From: Pelargonium tetragonum
Lineage: Eukaryota; Streptophyta; Magnoliopsida; Geraniales; Geraniaceae
Direction of reading: 5' to 3'
DNA: 64,000 nt
Assembly: GCA_036897445.1 (NCBI GenBank)
Contig: JAYMTL010000058.1
Span: 44,918 to 108,917, forward strand
The notes beneath the pieces were generated by a model. That model did no database searches and had not been told where the DNA came from. It saw only the letters and a list, made by a program, of their open reading frames with translations. Numbering within the stretch: the stretch's first letter is position 1; each line of letters begins with the position of its first letter. The translations under genes and the position numbers were made by a program. Shown here piece by piece: positions 1-12,700 of this stretch.

Positions 1-2185
1 TTCCGTAAAGGTATTTAGTTACAAGGCGACCGTCTGGGCGAGTTCCCAATCAATTTCCAAGCTTGCCTTCTGTTAGACTGGTGTTTTGGGTTTAGTGGTT
101 TCTTCCTGTTAGTCACAAGGGATTTTTTTAAGTAAGAAGGATTCAGATGCAATCTAAGGAATTGAGAAAGGGAGTTTAGGGCTCTCTAATTTACCTATTT
201 TAGCTTTCTATTTAGGAAGTTATAGCAAGGTTAGGAGCTTCTCTTATATATGGGGAAAGTCGGGGTTCCTAAACGAGTAAGAAAAGGTTCTAGGCTAAAG
301 ATGGGTATTCAAGACGAAGTATAGCTATATCAAGGCTATTAATAAGAAGTTTCTTCTTTCTTCAGAGCTACACTCTTATTAAGAGCTCTACTTATCAAAA
401 CTATACTACTCTTATCAGTCTTACTCCGTATTTTGAAACCCATCTTAGTCTTACTTCATCTGAGTCTTTTATACCTTTCATTTGGAGTTGTTACTGCGTC
501 CTTTAACCGGCTATCCCATATAGACTAGAATAAGTTCCTCCTAAGCTTGACTTTTGGCTTGACCTCATGACTATGAGCTACAGAAGTACTTATAGATACA
601 ATTCAAAGAGTAAGTTTTTTCACTTATAGAATATTGAAAATTCTTAGGACTCTACTCTAAAAGTCAAGAACACTTTCAAGAACTAAAGGAAAGAGAATCA
701 TCAGTAACTCCACTGTTTACCAACAAATCCGCTTAGCTTATTAGGACTCTCTAATGCAAGCAAAGGACTGCTACTTCTTATTCTGGAACTTCCTAGATCG
801 GAATCAAGAAGGAAAGCTTGAACTTTCAACTGCTACACATCCTTGGCAGGCTTTAGCTACAACACTTTAGTATTAGAACAATGAATTCTTTAAACACCTA
901 TTCAGCTTAGCATACATCCTAATTATAGTCAGAAATAGCAACAAGTTAGGAACTCAATAAACAAAGAAGAGAATCCGGCTGCTCCTGGAATATCCAAATA
1001 CCCTAACGAAGAATTCCAGTATACGAATAGCTACCACACAGAAGAATACAATTCAGAAAGTAGAGCAAGTTCCTAATCTCAAAAGAAATTTACCACAACT
1101 CTTAGAGTGTTTCAAAAATCCCTCTACCTATTGACCAGCATAAACACAAGGGAAACTAAAGAACTCAGTTATCCCAAGAATAAAGCTCTAGCCTTCTTAG
1201 ATTTCAATCTTTTAATGGATTTCCCTTTTATTAGTTATTTAGAACTCTTAATTCTAAAAATGCCTGCTCAGGAAAGGGATACCTAGCGATATCTTGGCTT
1301 ACAAAAAAAATTCCAAAAACCCAACTGTCAAAGCCAAGATGGAATACAAACCCAAATCTTCCTCAAGATAAGATAATCTGGTTAAAGTTAAGGCTTACGA
1401 GAAAGATCAAACAAAGAATAGAACTTAACAAGGAATACCTTTTCTTATACACCTTTAGCTGCACCATCCCATTAGAAAGGGAGATTCCTATATGCTCATA
1501 AGCAGTATCTATTTTCCAAACCAGGAATTCTAATTCAGTTTAGTCTGTTTAGTTTAGAATCTTTACTATTTTACTATATAGGATTATCTGGTTTACAACT
1601 AAACTAGGAAAGAATGCCTTTAGATCGGAAGAAAAGCTTGAAGAGAATATAGCACTCCCAAGCTTACTTCAGTACTGTAAAACTTCATAGGAAAAGATCG
1701 GATTACAATTTATAATGAAATAGGAATTCTAAGAATAAGACAGAATAACTAGGACTGTACTCTCAGAATCCCAAAAGGAAAGACACAGATACAGATAAGG
1801 TATCGAAGATAGGTTACGTTTTAGATAAAAACCCTAAATTTAGTACAATAAGGAAATGAATCTACAAAAATGTTCCGGGAATTCCTTTTGGTTTCCCGTA
1901 TCTTTTCTATTCCATTAGAATCTAGAAAATCCTAGGAATACAAAAGAGCAAAATCTAAGACTCCAGCACCGGGTAACAAGCTAGGAGGATTTCTAGTTCG
2001 GTTAGGAAACTCCTTGCATACAATAAAAAGACAATAAAGAACAACTGTCAAAGAACGAAGCACTCAGTTCAGGAATACATTATCATCTTTCTATCTAGTT
2101 AGCTTAGGAATCTAAAGAATAATGAATTTGTACACCAATAAACAGCACTGAAAGGTTATAACAATTCAAAGTTGTTAAAGCATTA
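1..2185. other. Gene-free AT-rich sequence
   Basis: No gene is recognisable here. The only point of note is the left edge, where one plus-strand frame is open from base 2 to a TAG at 74-76 (24 codons, containing YKATVWASSQS) in locally GC-richer sequence. It could be the last codons of something outside the window, but I do not recognise it and the length is compatible with chance. The rest is dense in TAG/CTA triplets and has no open frame of 60 codons on either strand. Confidence 0.6.
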
Positions 2186-2231
2186 CCGGAATTGACTGGT
2201 TATAAAATCCGGAATTGACTGGTTATAAAAT
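2186..2231. repeat. Perfect 23-bp tandem duplication
   Basis: Two identical 23-bp units lie head to tail at 2186-2208 and 2209-2231. Each begins CCGGAATTGACTGG and ends TTATAAAAT. The sequence just after the second copy (GAGGAATTGG) resembles the start of a third, degraded unit. Identical copies in otherwise diverged DNA indicate a recent slippage or template-switch duplication. No function is evident. Confidence 0.95.
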
Positions 2232-4194
2232 GAGGAATTGGATTTAGAGCAAGAAGGAAGAAAAGCTTAGGTTCGAGCTGTCAAGAGTAAGTACAGTAAA
2301 AGACTCTTATGTATTCCCTAAGTTAGTAATATAAGGTAAGTTTAGTATAAAAATGAGGGCTAAAGAAAGAGAAAATTTAATAGATTTAGACGTAAGAGCT
2401 CGAGCAAAAATCCACTTAATTGGGGCGGGGTTAAAAATGTACCAAACCTTTATAAAAGGGCCGAGTCTGCGATAAAAGGAATGGGATATGATAGGGTATT
2501 CAAGAGTTTATATGCTTAGACCCAATAAAGTAAAGTTTGAGTTATGGAATGATAAAGGGGAGTGGAGTAGTACCTCTTGCTTCTTGAGACTTGATGTATA
2601 CCAAAGAGTCCGTCCGTGTTTCCTTAGGCTTCTTAAATGAATATAGTATAGGGATCTTTTATAAGTATGGGACTAGAGCCCCTGCTAATGTATTCTGCAC
2701 TATCTTTGGAAGTTAGTGTATTCTGGTTAAGGGGTTTCTTATTTCCTTGTGCATATGAAAACTGAATAAAATTTTTGTTAACCAGGTCAAATTTCTGGTA
2801 TCTGGAATCTCGGGTAATAAAGAAATTTCGGAGTAAAGGAAAGGCAGTAGAGAACTCTAAGTCAATTGGGAAGCGAAACCATACAATAAAGATTGGCTAT
2901 ATTAGTTGACTGCTTCCATTCAAATTAAAAAAAGCCGGTAACGTGAGCCCCTTTTGAAGGTTCAAAAGTCTATGTCGAAGTAAGTTCATATAAACGAAAA
3001 AAAAAAGGATTCTTGTGTAGTTCTAATTCGGAATTTTCATAAAATAGATAACAAGCCTTTAGAATACGTTGATAAGGATATCTATATATATATCTTTCCC
3101 GCTTTATATGAAAATCTCGCTAATTCTTAGTATTTTATTTAAAGGGAGCCCCTTTTTAAGTCCATTTGGATGGGTTTTCCTTCGAAAGTAAAGGAGTACT
3201 GGGAGTTTCGGTAAAGACATAATGTAGAACTCAGGGGCTCCGTTTTTTTCCTCTTGTAAGGTATTTTAACTAGACATGAATTCCTCATTAATGTATTTGA
3301 TGTTCCTTACAACCCTTTTATCTCCCTCCAAAACCCTAAAATTTTAATGAATTCTAGGAAGAGGGAAAATCCAACTAAAAAGTGAGCTCTTTCTTGCTTC
3401 TTTGTATCTCTAAAAAAGAATTCAGTCGCTTATAAACGGAGCAAATGAAGGTGTAAAAGCCTTTGAGAACAGGAGTCTAGGAGTATCCTGATGAAGTAAA
3501 GAGTTTTAGCAGTCCGCATAAGAAAGCTGTGATACAGAATATGAGAGAGTATAGCTACAGGTAGGACTCGTACGAAAGGTATAGTACTTCCAAAGAATCC
3601 CCCTAGGTTTTAGTCTAGAGATAAGGGTTTTCCTTGTTCTGTATTCTGGCAGTCAAATACGCATAGATTTTGTAATTGGCATCATTCTTTTTAATATGTA
3701 TTACCTTCGATTAGCTAGCCCTTTTGTTTAAAGTCTTTTTTTTTTATTTTGAATGTAAAGCGCCCCCTTTTCTATTTCTGAAATTTAGAAGGGACTTTTT
3801 AGTTATTAAAATAAAGTAAGGCTTTGCTTCTGTGTTCCCTTGTTTCCCGGTTTTTACTAAAAAGCAAGAACTCCATACCACCAGTGCCCCATAAGAAAAA
3901 GAAGACTATTCTAGCTGCAAAGAGTACAGGTTATAGGAAACAATGGAAGTAGGGACAGAAGTAGTAGCAAGAGCTTGACCTCTAATATAATAAGGTAAGG
4001 GAAATAGAATAGATATGAGATAGAGTCTTATAGTACAAGTTACTTAGCTGTATAGTCATTTTAGTAATAGACAATAGACAGTAATATATAGTATATGAGT
4101 ATAGTTGTTTTCATTTTCTAATCTGTCTTATTCCTCCTCTGTTTTTATCGTTGTGGAGGAGCACGCCTTAGATGGGTTTAGAAAAGAGTCCCTT
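2232..4194. other. Gene-free sequence with GAGCCCC words
   Basis: No coding or RNA gene is visible. Three GAGCCCC words lie at 2676, 2945 and 3146 and one GGGGCTC at 3234, the densest cluster of this over-represented word in the window. From about 3.9 kb the plus strand becomes rich in TAG, GTA and T-runs, the start of a G/T-biased stretch that continues to about 4.7 kb. Confidence 0.6.
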
Positions 4195-4223
4195 TTACCG
4201 ACTAGAGCTTTACGAAGGAGGTT
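4195..4223 (+). repeat. TTACCGAC interspersed repeat, copy 1
   Basis: This 29-bp core starts TTACCGACTAGAGCTTTACG and ends GAAGGAGGTT. It aligns without gaps to the copies at 19656 (21 of 29 bases identical) and 25151 (23 of 29). A T-rich tail containing GACTTCTTTCTTC begins 69 bases after the core start and continues to TTGTATTTTA at 4287-4296. The tail is matched at similar spacing after the other two plus-strand copies, so the repeat unit is at least about 100 bp. The origin of the family is unknown. Confidence 0.7.
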
Positions 4224-5612
4224 GCTGTAATATAGTTTTTCTGAATGTGTAGAACCCCCCTTAGACTTCTTTCTTCCTTTTATTACTTGTATTTTAGGGC
4301 TTGCTTTCAGAATCTATATCTTGTATCTTGCTCATACTCTTGTCTTGTTTGTTTTTAGGTTGTTAGGAGTGAATGTACCTATTTTTTCTTTCTTTGTATT
4401 CTATTTATTATTAATTCTTTAGTTATGCAATAGTAATAGAGTCTTTATTAGAGGAGTTAGTCTCTAGTCTTCCTCACTGTGCTAGGAGCTTATCGGTTCG
4501 CTGTATCTAGATTTGAGTATTTTCAAGAGAAGCAGGAGCCGCTGTACTTAGACTGGTAAGGGAAGTAGGGGTCTTATAAGAAAAGAACCTGGGAGATAGG
4601 GCTCTAGCTTGTTGATAGCCGGTGTAGTGAATATAATAGAATAGCTTACTATAGTTCTTGTTTCAGTAAGTATAGGTAAAGGGTAACACTCTCTTTGAGA
4701 TTAAGGTTTTTGCTAAAATCTTGGTTTTAGACTGCTCAGGAAAACGGGAATAGGATAGGAAAGCCTCGATTTATAAGAATCCCTGCCTCCTTATTCTGGA
4801 TTAGAGGTACTAAAAAAAGGTACGGCACAGAGACCCTCCTCATTTCTTTTGACTTCTCCCTCTTGTGTTAATTTCTTTCTACCTGTATTTATCGGAGATA
4901 AGTTACCAAATTTAGTCTTAGTCTAGTTTTTTCCTAAATTTTCTTTCCCGGAATTAGAAACTGAGAGAAGGGTTTTTTAACTTAAACCTCAGACTAAAGA
5001 AAACTAAAAAAGTAGTTAAGTATAGTTTCTTGCTTTTTCTGTGCCTTGAAGTTTAATCAATTCTTTTCCTCTCTAAAATTTCTTACTATCCGGGAATTGA
5101 AAACCTTTAATCAGAGGAAGAACAAAGCAAACCCTTTTCTTATCTTAATAGAATCTACCTGAGAAAACTAAAAGCAGAGGGGAAGCTCTACCCTTGACTT
5201 GAAACTTAGGATAGTCTAGATAAATCCTTGAGTCGCGGAGGAAGGTTCATACAGGATAGATAGTCTTATGATAGTAACTTCATACATACTGAAACTCCGA
5301 AACTGGGAATAAATATCAGATAAAGGAAACCCCTGTAAAAGCACACCCTTTACCGCAATTTCTAGGAGCTCTTTACGGAAAAACCGGAATCTCCTTCTTT
5401 GAAAGGACTCTTACTGGAAATTCGTTACTTTAGCTTCGGTTCCCTACTGCCGTTTTAGGATTTTTATACTTGAAAAAAGGGGACTTCTTTACCCCGGCCC
5501 GGATAGGCCAGTCTTGCTTGAAATCCCCTAAGACCTTAAAAGAAACCTTGAAATTCTTGATTTAAACTTCCAAAAAACTATATTAATATAAAAAAGAACC
5601 CACTCTATTAAA
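4224..5612. other. Gene-free sequence, G/T-rich then A/C-rich
   Basis: The first few hundred bases hold the T-rich tail of the repeat core at 4195. The plus strand stays rich in T and G to about 4.7 kb and is rich in A and C further on. No frame of 60 codons is open and no RNA gene is recognisable. Confidence 0.55.
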
Positions 5613-5641
5613 AGTTTTTATCTTTTATTCAAATAAAAACT
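5613..5641. repeat. Inverted repeat / stem-loop
   Basis: Arms AGTTTTTAT (5613-5621) and ATAAAAACT (5633-5641) are perfect reverse complements around an 11-base loop. The stem is entirely A/T apart from one pair, so it is weak and could be chance in AT-rich DNA. Just upstream, 5582-5595 is the reverse complement of TTTTTTATATTAAT, which recurs at 35420-35433. Confidence 0.5.
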
Positions 5642-8600
5642 AAAAAGCGAATAAAGATGAAACCAAAAAAGACTCAAGTTTTTGGGTTGCGAAAACACGA
5701 CTCATCTTGTGTTGATATTCAAAAGGATAAGGTATCTACCTAAATGAAGGGGCTCTTGTACTGGTTCTAAAGGCAGTTCCTTAGCAAAAGTAGTTAATAA
5801 ACCCACGGGCCAGTGCTTGCTAGTAAAGTAAAATTAGGAAACACTTGCTTGTCTACCAATTCCGCTTTCACTTTTAGAATCGAACTAAGGACTGACCGAG
5901 GGCCCCTTCTTATTGCCTTGCTCTAAATCCTACAAGCTCTCGTTTCAAGTCTTTTTATCTTGCATAAAAACCCAATCTAGATTCTATTTATGTTTTTCTT
6001 ACTTTACTCTAGGACCTATAAGTTCACTAATAGCTACACTTTGACCTTATTGATAATACCGGACTTTTTATGTAACCCTGCTTTACATACTCTTTCTTTC
6101 TTACTATCTGGAATTTGAAACATGAGAGTAACTCTTACTTTATACAACTGCACATAAAAGGAACTTTCAGGGAAAATTATAAAACCTCTCCCGAATCTAA
6201 TTAAAAAAAGCTTGGAAAAGGGAATTGCTAGTCCTGAAAGAAGAGAGACGTCTTAGTTAGCAGCCAAAGTCAAAGTAGGGGCCTTTATAACCTATTGCTC
6301 AAGCACAAGGCTGTCCTAAATGTTTCAAGATTGGGACTAAAAACGTACTGCTAGGGATCTGATCAATCCAAAAAGAAGCAAAAGTTTTCTCTGTAGGATT
6401 CGAAAGAATTTAGCATAGTGTGATAAAATACCAATGTCCTTTGTTAAAGTGGTATAGTAAATCCTAGTCTTTCTGGGCTGTTTCATTTAATAGAGTAAGT
6501 GTAGTACAAGCAAGTACCCTTTTTGGTCTAATTTACAGAGAAAGACTCTTTCATTTTGGCAGGACTTTAGCTTTTGTTAAAACTTGTATTTTTTTCTTAG
6601 ACTTATATTATTGAGGAGGTTGCTAGTTATAAATTTATGCCTTTTTTCTCGATAGGGGCTCTTTCTTTTATACGAAAACTTGTTTCTTATTACACGAGTC
6701 TGATTTAACAGGGGGGATAACACTTTGTGGCAAATAGTGTTCTAGCAAAATTCTTTTTGGTAAGTAAGTTACTCGGTTAGTACATAAAAGAGAGCTTACC
6801 CTCTATGAGCTAAATAAAGAAGTAAAATGAACGAAGCAAAAGAGAACTTCAGATTCGTATACTGTAGTATACTGCTAGAGAGTCTTCGATAACAGCCAAG
6901 AGAAATCGCTAAGAAGCAGTACAAGAAAGAAAATATAGAGTAAAAAAGGTCAGTAAACTGGTTTGTACTCTATATCTTGCTCCGTAAGGGTATCTTAATC
7001 CAAAGCATTCTTTTTATTCCTCTGCATTTTCGACAAAAAACCTGGCCCAAGTGAAGTTAAACACGTATGGGGAACTTTAAACAGCGTTTACGTATTCAAC
7101 AAGGAAGGCCCCGGAAGTAAGAAAATAGGTTGAATCCCCAAGAACCTAAATTTCACAGAAAGAAATTTCATTTAATTAAATAGAATCCCTTAAGTACGGA
7201 GGTAAGTTTTTGGATCGTTAATGTAGTATATAAATAAAAAGGGGACTATCTCTTTATATAGAACACGTAATTCTTGAGTAACACTCGTATTTGAGCCGAT
7301 AAATTCTAATTAGTTATGATTTTGACTTAATATTAAAAAGGAGAAATTAAAGTTATAACTTTTTTCTAAGGGAGTACCCTGAGTGCTTATAGTTCCTTTT
7401 TAATAGCTATGGGGCCCGCCCAGATTTTCTTAAGGCAAGTAGGGGCTCTATCATAAAAGTGAGAAACTCTTTTTTAGTTAAATACCAAATCCCTGACTTT
7501 TAGATAAACACCTCTATAATTTTAAGACACAAATTACTCTTTGATCAAAAGCTATATAATATATAAAATTCTTTATTAAGTACCCGGCTCTTCCAACAAT
7601 TTAATAAAAATCTATTTACTTTATTTATACTCTTGTAACTCGCATAAAAAAGAGGTCTTATAATATGTATTAGTATCTAGAGTATCTATACTAGAACACA
7701 CACTCAAGCCACTTAGATATCTATAACCTTTTTCTGAAAAAAAAAAAGGATAAGACCTTACTTTTAGCTTTTCATACCTCTCGTACTAATTGCCTCTTTT
7801 TTCACCTCAATTTAGAAGAAGTGGTTTCATAAAACACTTAAGAGATTCTTAGGAAATAAAGAGAAATTCGGTAGAATCTAGTATTCACTCTTTTGTACTG
7901 TTCTGGAATTTGAGGTATAATTTTTGCGTATCTTTCTTACTTAACAACAGGGTTACGGGGGAGTGTGCCCCTTAAAAAAAGAGTCCTCAAGTTAGACTGT
8001 GGAAAAAGCCTAAATATCTAGTAGCAATTTCCTGAAAATTATGCAAGATCTCGTATGGGCAACTTTGAATTAGTATGCAACCTGTGAATGAAAGTTTAGT
8101 TTCTTTTTTCTGCTTTCTTTGGAATAACGTGTACAACTCTAAAGATAATACCGAAACAGAAATGACTATTAAGTTACATCCTTAAAACAGGAAACTTCTC
8201 CTAAAAGGGGCACTCTTAGGTAGTTAGAGTATAAACTAGAACGCTTTACTGCAAAGGTTAAATTTGTATTTAGGATAAAGGATTTCCTTACTTTCAATTC
8301 AAAGGGAGTGCTATAGCTTTATACCCTATCCTTTTTGCGGTCAGGATGGTAAGCAAGAAATAATGTACAATAGAAATGAAATACATTTAGGATAGTTAGT
8401 GAAGTGAATGAATCTCTTTAGTATAGTTGGTATAGTTTGAACTTATGTATATCTCAGTGTTATCCGGATAAAGGCCCTTCCTACCACATAGATTTTGCCG
8501 AGGAGCGATAATGCACTATAGTATATGGATATAGGCGTCTTTATAATATAAACATAACACAAATCGTGTTCTATTTCTTAAAGTATACTATAAAAAAGTG

Positions 8601-9792
8601 TTCAAAATCTAAAAAAGAAAGCCTTATTTATCCAATTGATCCAGGAGCTTCTCCAATTTCTGTATAGTTTGAATCACACATAAACTAAATTTATAGTTTT
8701 TGAAAAGTTAAAGCTTACTGGCAAGTCCGCAGAAGTGTAAAATTTTTTAGTAAGAAACTAAAAAAAAAGCAAAATATAAGCTTGCAAAAATCTATTAAAG
8801 ATTGCAGTAAAAGGGGGAATTAAAGTCAGTAAAGTAAATAAGTCAAGGTAAAAAGAGCAGCTCTCGATCAGTAGAAGTTGGTGTGTCTATCGAGTATATA
8901 TAACTATTCCTTAACTTTGGTTCCCTTCAGTTGGTAACAAGGACGTATAACTAATCTTATAAGTATCCACCCTTATTATCAAAACAAACATAGGGCCTTG
9001 AGGAACCTCTCCTTAATTAAAAAAGAAACCAATAAGAACTATAGATTTACGGAAACTCCCCTAGTATCCCTTATTGCAATTACTATAACTATTAAACTCT
9101 ATACTAATAACTAACCTCTAATAAAAAAATTTAAGAGTAATACAGAATACCAAGAAGCTACTTTCCTATATACTATATCTATATATATATTCTACGCGCC
9201 CTAAGGTAGGTAATACAGAAGCGCTACGTAAGTAGGTACAGGCAACAAGAAGAAATTTTAAAGCTATGCAGAGTACTAAGAAGATATATAAAAGTATAGC
9301 TGCAAAGAGAAAGTAAAAAAAAGAGGTCATTAGTCAAAGCAATAAAATTCTATTTCAAGGAGTTTAGGTCTCTGTCAGTCTTGAATATCTTCCCTTTTTA
9401 GTCTCTTTCCTAAGGATTTCCTTTTGGCTTTTGGGCGGGGATATCCTACATACATAAATAATTAGAAAGAATTTTATTACACGTTTTTACTTACTTATCG
9501 AGTTGGGAAACAAGGGTCTCTTAGAAGTGAGCCTAAACCAGGAAGTTCAAGTGTCTACAAAAAGGAACAAATTCTATTTCTATTATAGCTGCTTTAGGGG
9601 TTCTGGGAACTCCAGCCAGTAAGAAAATATATGAGAATTGACTCTAAAAGCCTTGGTTATAAAGACATCACCTTAAGTTAAGAGACATAGAAACTTTATA
9701 TAAAAGAAAGTTTATTTAGTGACCTGGATTCTTTTTATTAGCCCTAAAGATTCTTTCTTAATGTACTTAATGTAAAATCGAAACGAGCCCTT
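5642..9792. other. Gene-free, stop-rich sequence
   Basis: No gene is recognisable. GGGGCTC words occur at 5749, 6655 and 7442, and GGGCCC at 5900 and 7412. An 11-base A tract lies at 7737-7747 and a short AT dinucleotide run at 9181-9190. Together with 1-5612 this is 9.8 kb without a single 60-codon open frame, whereas such frames occur about once per kilobase in most of the later sequence. TAG and CTA triplets are visibly frequent. Confidence 0.6.
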
Positions 9793-12700
9793 TTGTTCCT
9801 GTTCCAGAACTTTAAGTTGAATAGGCTGCTAAAGTATAGGTTGCTTTTTCCTATTCTAAGAATTCCCGGGTATTCTAAGGAAACCAGTATAGAAACAATA
9901 AGATATCGAACCGAGTGTAGGTTACAGGACTTTCAAGGGTACTTTAAGGAGCTACTCATTGAGTTAGGGATTTCTTATTTGAGTAAAAGTTTTCTTGTTG
10001 GACTTTACTTGCGTTTAAGAAGGAGGGTTTCACGGAGTTGCTTTTAGTTTAAAGTAACCCCTTCTAATTGTTTATTTGTATTGTAATCTTCAAAAAACTT
10101 AAATGAAGCACTTTGGTGTAAAGTAGGACCTCCTTTGTAAAAGTTTTTGCAGATACCAGTAAAGTTTCCGGCTTAAGAACCCCTTTGGACAATTTTTAGG
10201 GCTCTCTTATGAGTTTGACTTAGAAAGAAGTAGAGAAATTTGCAATATCCGGAAAATTTTTAGAAATATATTTTTTGTGGAAGCTTCGTTATACATTGTA
10301 GGTAAGTTTTCTTTATATAAATAAGGAAACCTCTCGGTAGATAAACAAAATAGGATTTCCAAAAAATTTTGAAGAATAGAAAAAAATGTTATAGGAATTC
10401 TGAAGTTAATGTTAATCTAAATTACTTCCTTTTCCTGCTTTTTGGGGTAGCCCGCAAGGGCTTGTTGTACATTGGAGATTTTAGTACGCTTGTATTTTAC
10501 AGTTGCTTTGTATTGCCTACAATCTATTCGATTAAAGTATTAAAGCAGTACACTAATATCACGAGCCCACTTTTGCTCAGATGGGCACTCCCCGGACTTT
10601 TCTATTATTTATACTTCTAAAATAAAGGACTAGCACAATTTAGACGAAATACCTGCCTCTTTTCAGTTACTCAGAACTTTAGATATAAGTTTTCCTAAAA
10701 TAGAAGACTTTGTTTTTGTTTTTATCCTAAAGCCAGGCAAACAAGTGAACACTGTTTTATCATAACTGATCATAACCGAGAGTGAAAGTGTATACGTTAA
10801 GGTTAAGATTTTTAACCTTTTATCAAAAGGGCCCCGGTTTAACTTTCAAAAAAGTTAAATAAGGAATCTAAATCGAAAGAAAGATCTTTCTTTTTAATAG
10901 AAAGGGAATAACCTTCAATTTCAGAGCGTTTGGATTCTTAATTCGCGGAGTATAAAAAAGGGTAACGAACCGGCATCTATGAATGAAGCAAGGCTCGTAC
11001 GGAACGGCATAAAACCTTATTTTAGAAAGTAAGAAGGAGGAGCCTTTCTCCAGTTTTTAGTGTTCTTTTTTCAAGCTATAGATATCCTTTAATATTCAAT
11101 TTGTCATCAACCAGTTCTACTTAAGACAGCTATACACGTACAAAGCGTGCATTACATTTGAAATGTAGTTATTCGCTTTCTTCTATTATTCTATACCCAC
11201 CCAATGACACTATCTCTTGAGGGAAGCCTTTAGGGACATATAAAAGCGTTCTTTTACAATAAAAAAAGGGGCTCGGGATATTCCTACCTTTTGCGCTTAT
11301 ACACTAACTTACTAGGGCACAACTGTGTACTTATGGGTTTTAACTTCCTTTTATAATCATTTTTGTTTTCTCCTCACGGCATTTCTTTTTAGATAATATG
11401 AAAAGCTTTCTATCTGTTTTAGCTTTGGGGTTTCGCTCAAGGGACTCTTGCTTGTATATCTACCAGAGATTGACTAAATTTAAGTACATAGGAAAGCCCT
11501 ACTCGGCAATCCCCGCCCCTGCAGCTATAAATTTTTTGTCCAAAAAGCGCAATCGGGCCGAGAGTTCTTGAAAGGTTTCCCAATTATGAAAGAAAGAAGA
11601 ACTAGATCCTTATTTACTGAACAGCTCCCTTTGAGAACCCCAAGTATAGTTTTCTTTTTCCGAGATTGCAAAATCCTGAAACGAGTAAAACTCTTGATTT
11701 GTAACTGGGACTTCTTTCTTGGGGCTCCTTTACTAAACTATTACCTATTAAATTATAACCAGAATCTATCCTAAGGGGGATCCCTTGAGAAAGCCCCTAA
11801 CTATACTCTTTTTCTAGTCTAGAAAGACTTTTAGTAAACAGAAAAGGGAGTGTAAAAGACTTAAATGCCGGACCACTCTCACAACACGAGGACCCCCGTA
11901 TGCAACCAAGCATCTCAGACCTTGTTGACTAACCCTTGGGATTTTTTTTTCTCAAACTAGCGTTTAATATAATAGAGTACTCGCAAAATCTTTGAACGTA
12001 GCCCTTTTCCTTTAGCTGAGATGAGACTCGCAGGGTACCTTGGATCTACGCTCACTTTTCTTTTTGAAAGGGGGATCCAAATAGAATTTTACACAACGAG
12101 GGCTCTTAGCTGACCTAAAAATTTCCGCATGCCGGATTTCCACAGCACCTTATTTGGTTGTCCTATAACTTCCCTTGTGGTGGGGGTCCTGTGACTCAGT
12201 TTATAAAAGGAGCTCCCTTTTTGGTTGTTTTTTGCTTGGTTACTTATACAAATCCTCGGGATTCCCTGCAATTAACTACACTACCTAGTAGGATTAGTTG
12301 AAGCCGGATGAGCCTTCATAAAGGGCTTTTTAAAGTTTGGTAACTTACAAGTTTGACTTAGATTTTCTGAGAAAAAGCCTTATTCTTGGTCTTTGTTTTG
12401 ACTTAAAAACCCTGCAGAGTTATATACACGAAATTGTATGCAAAATCCCGGATTAAGAAATTGAAAACCAAGTCTAGCTAGTCTTTACATCTATTTTTTT
12501 GAAAGATTTTTTGCTTTTTAGTATTAGTAATAGATGCTATCTTTCTAGAGTACTGGGATTCGTAAGCGGCATCGAGCGTTGGGAAGCACCTGATTTTCTT
12601 ACTATACTACTTCAATCAAATTTACGCTTGGCAAATCAAAATTTGAAATCGTGCTCTTGGGTTCAAATCCTATTCGTTTGTCAATATACAAAGCACAAAA

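Noticed and set aside
12655-12690. T-loop-like GGGTTCAAATCC as a tRNA
   Set aside because: No complementary acceptor strand, D-arm or anticodon stem is found upstream.
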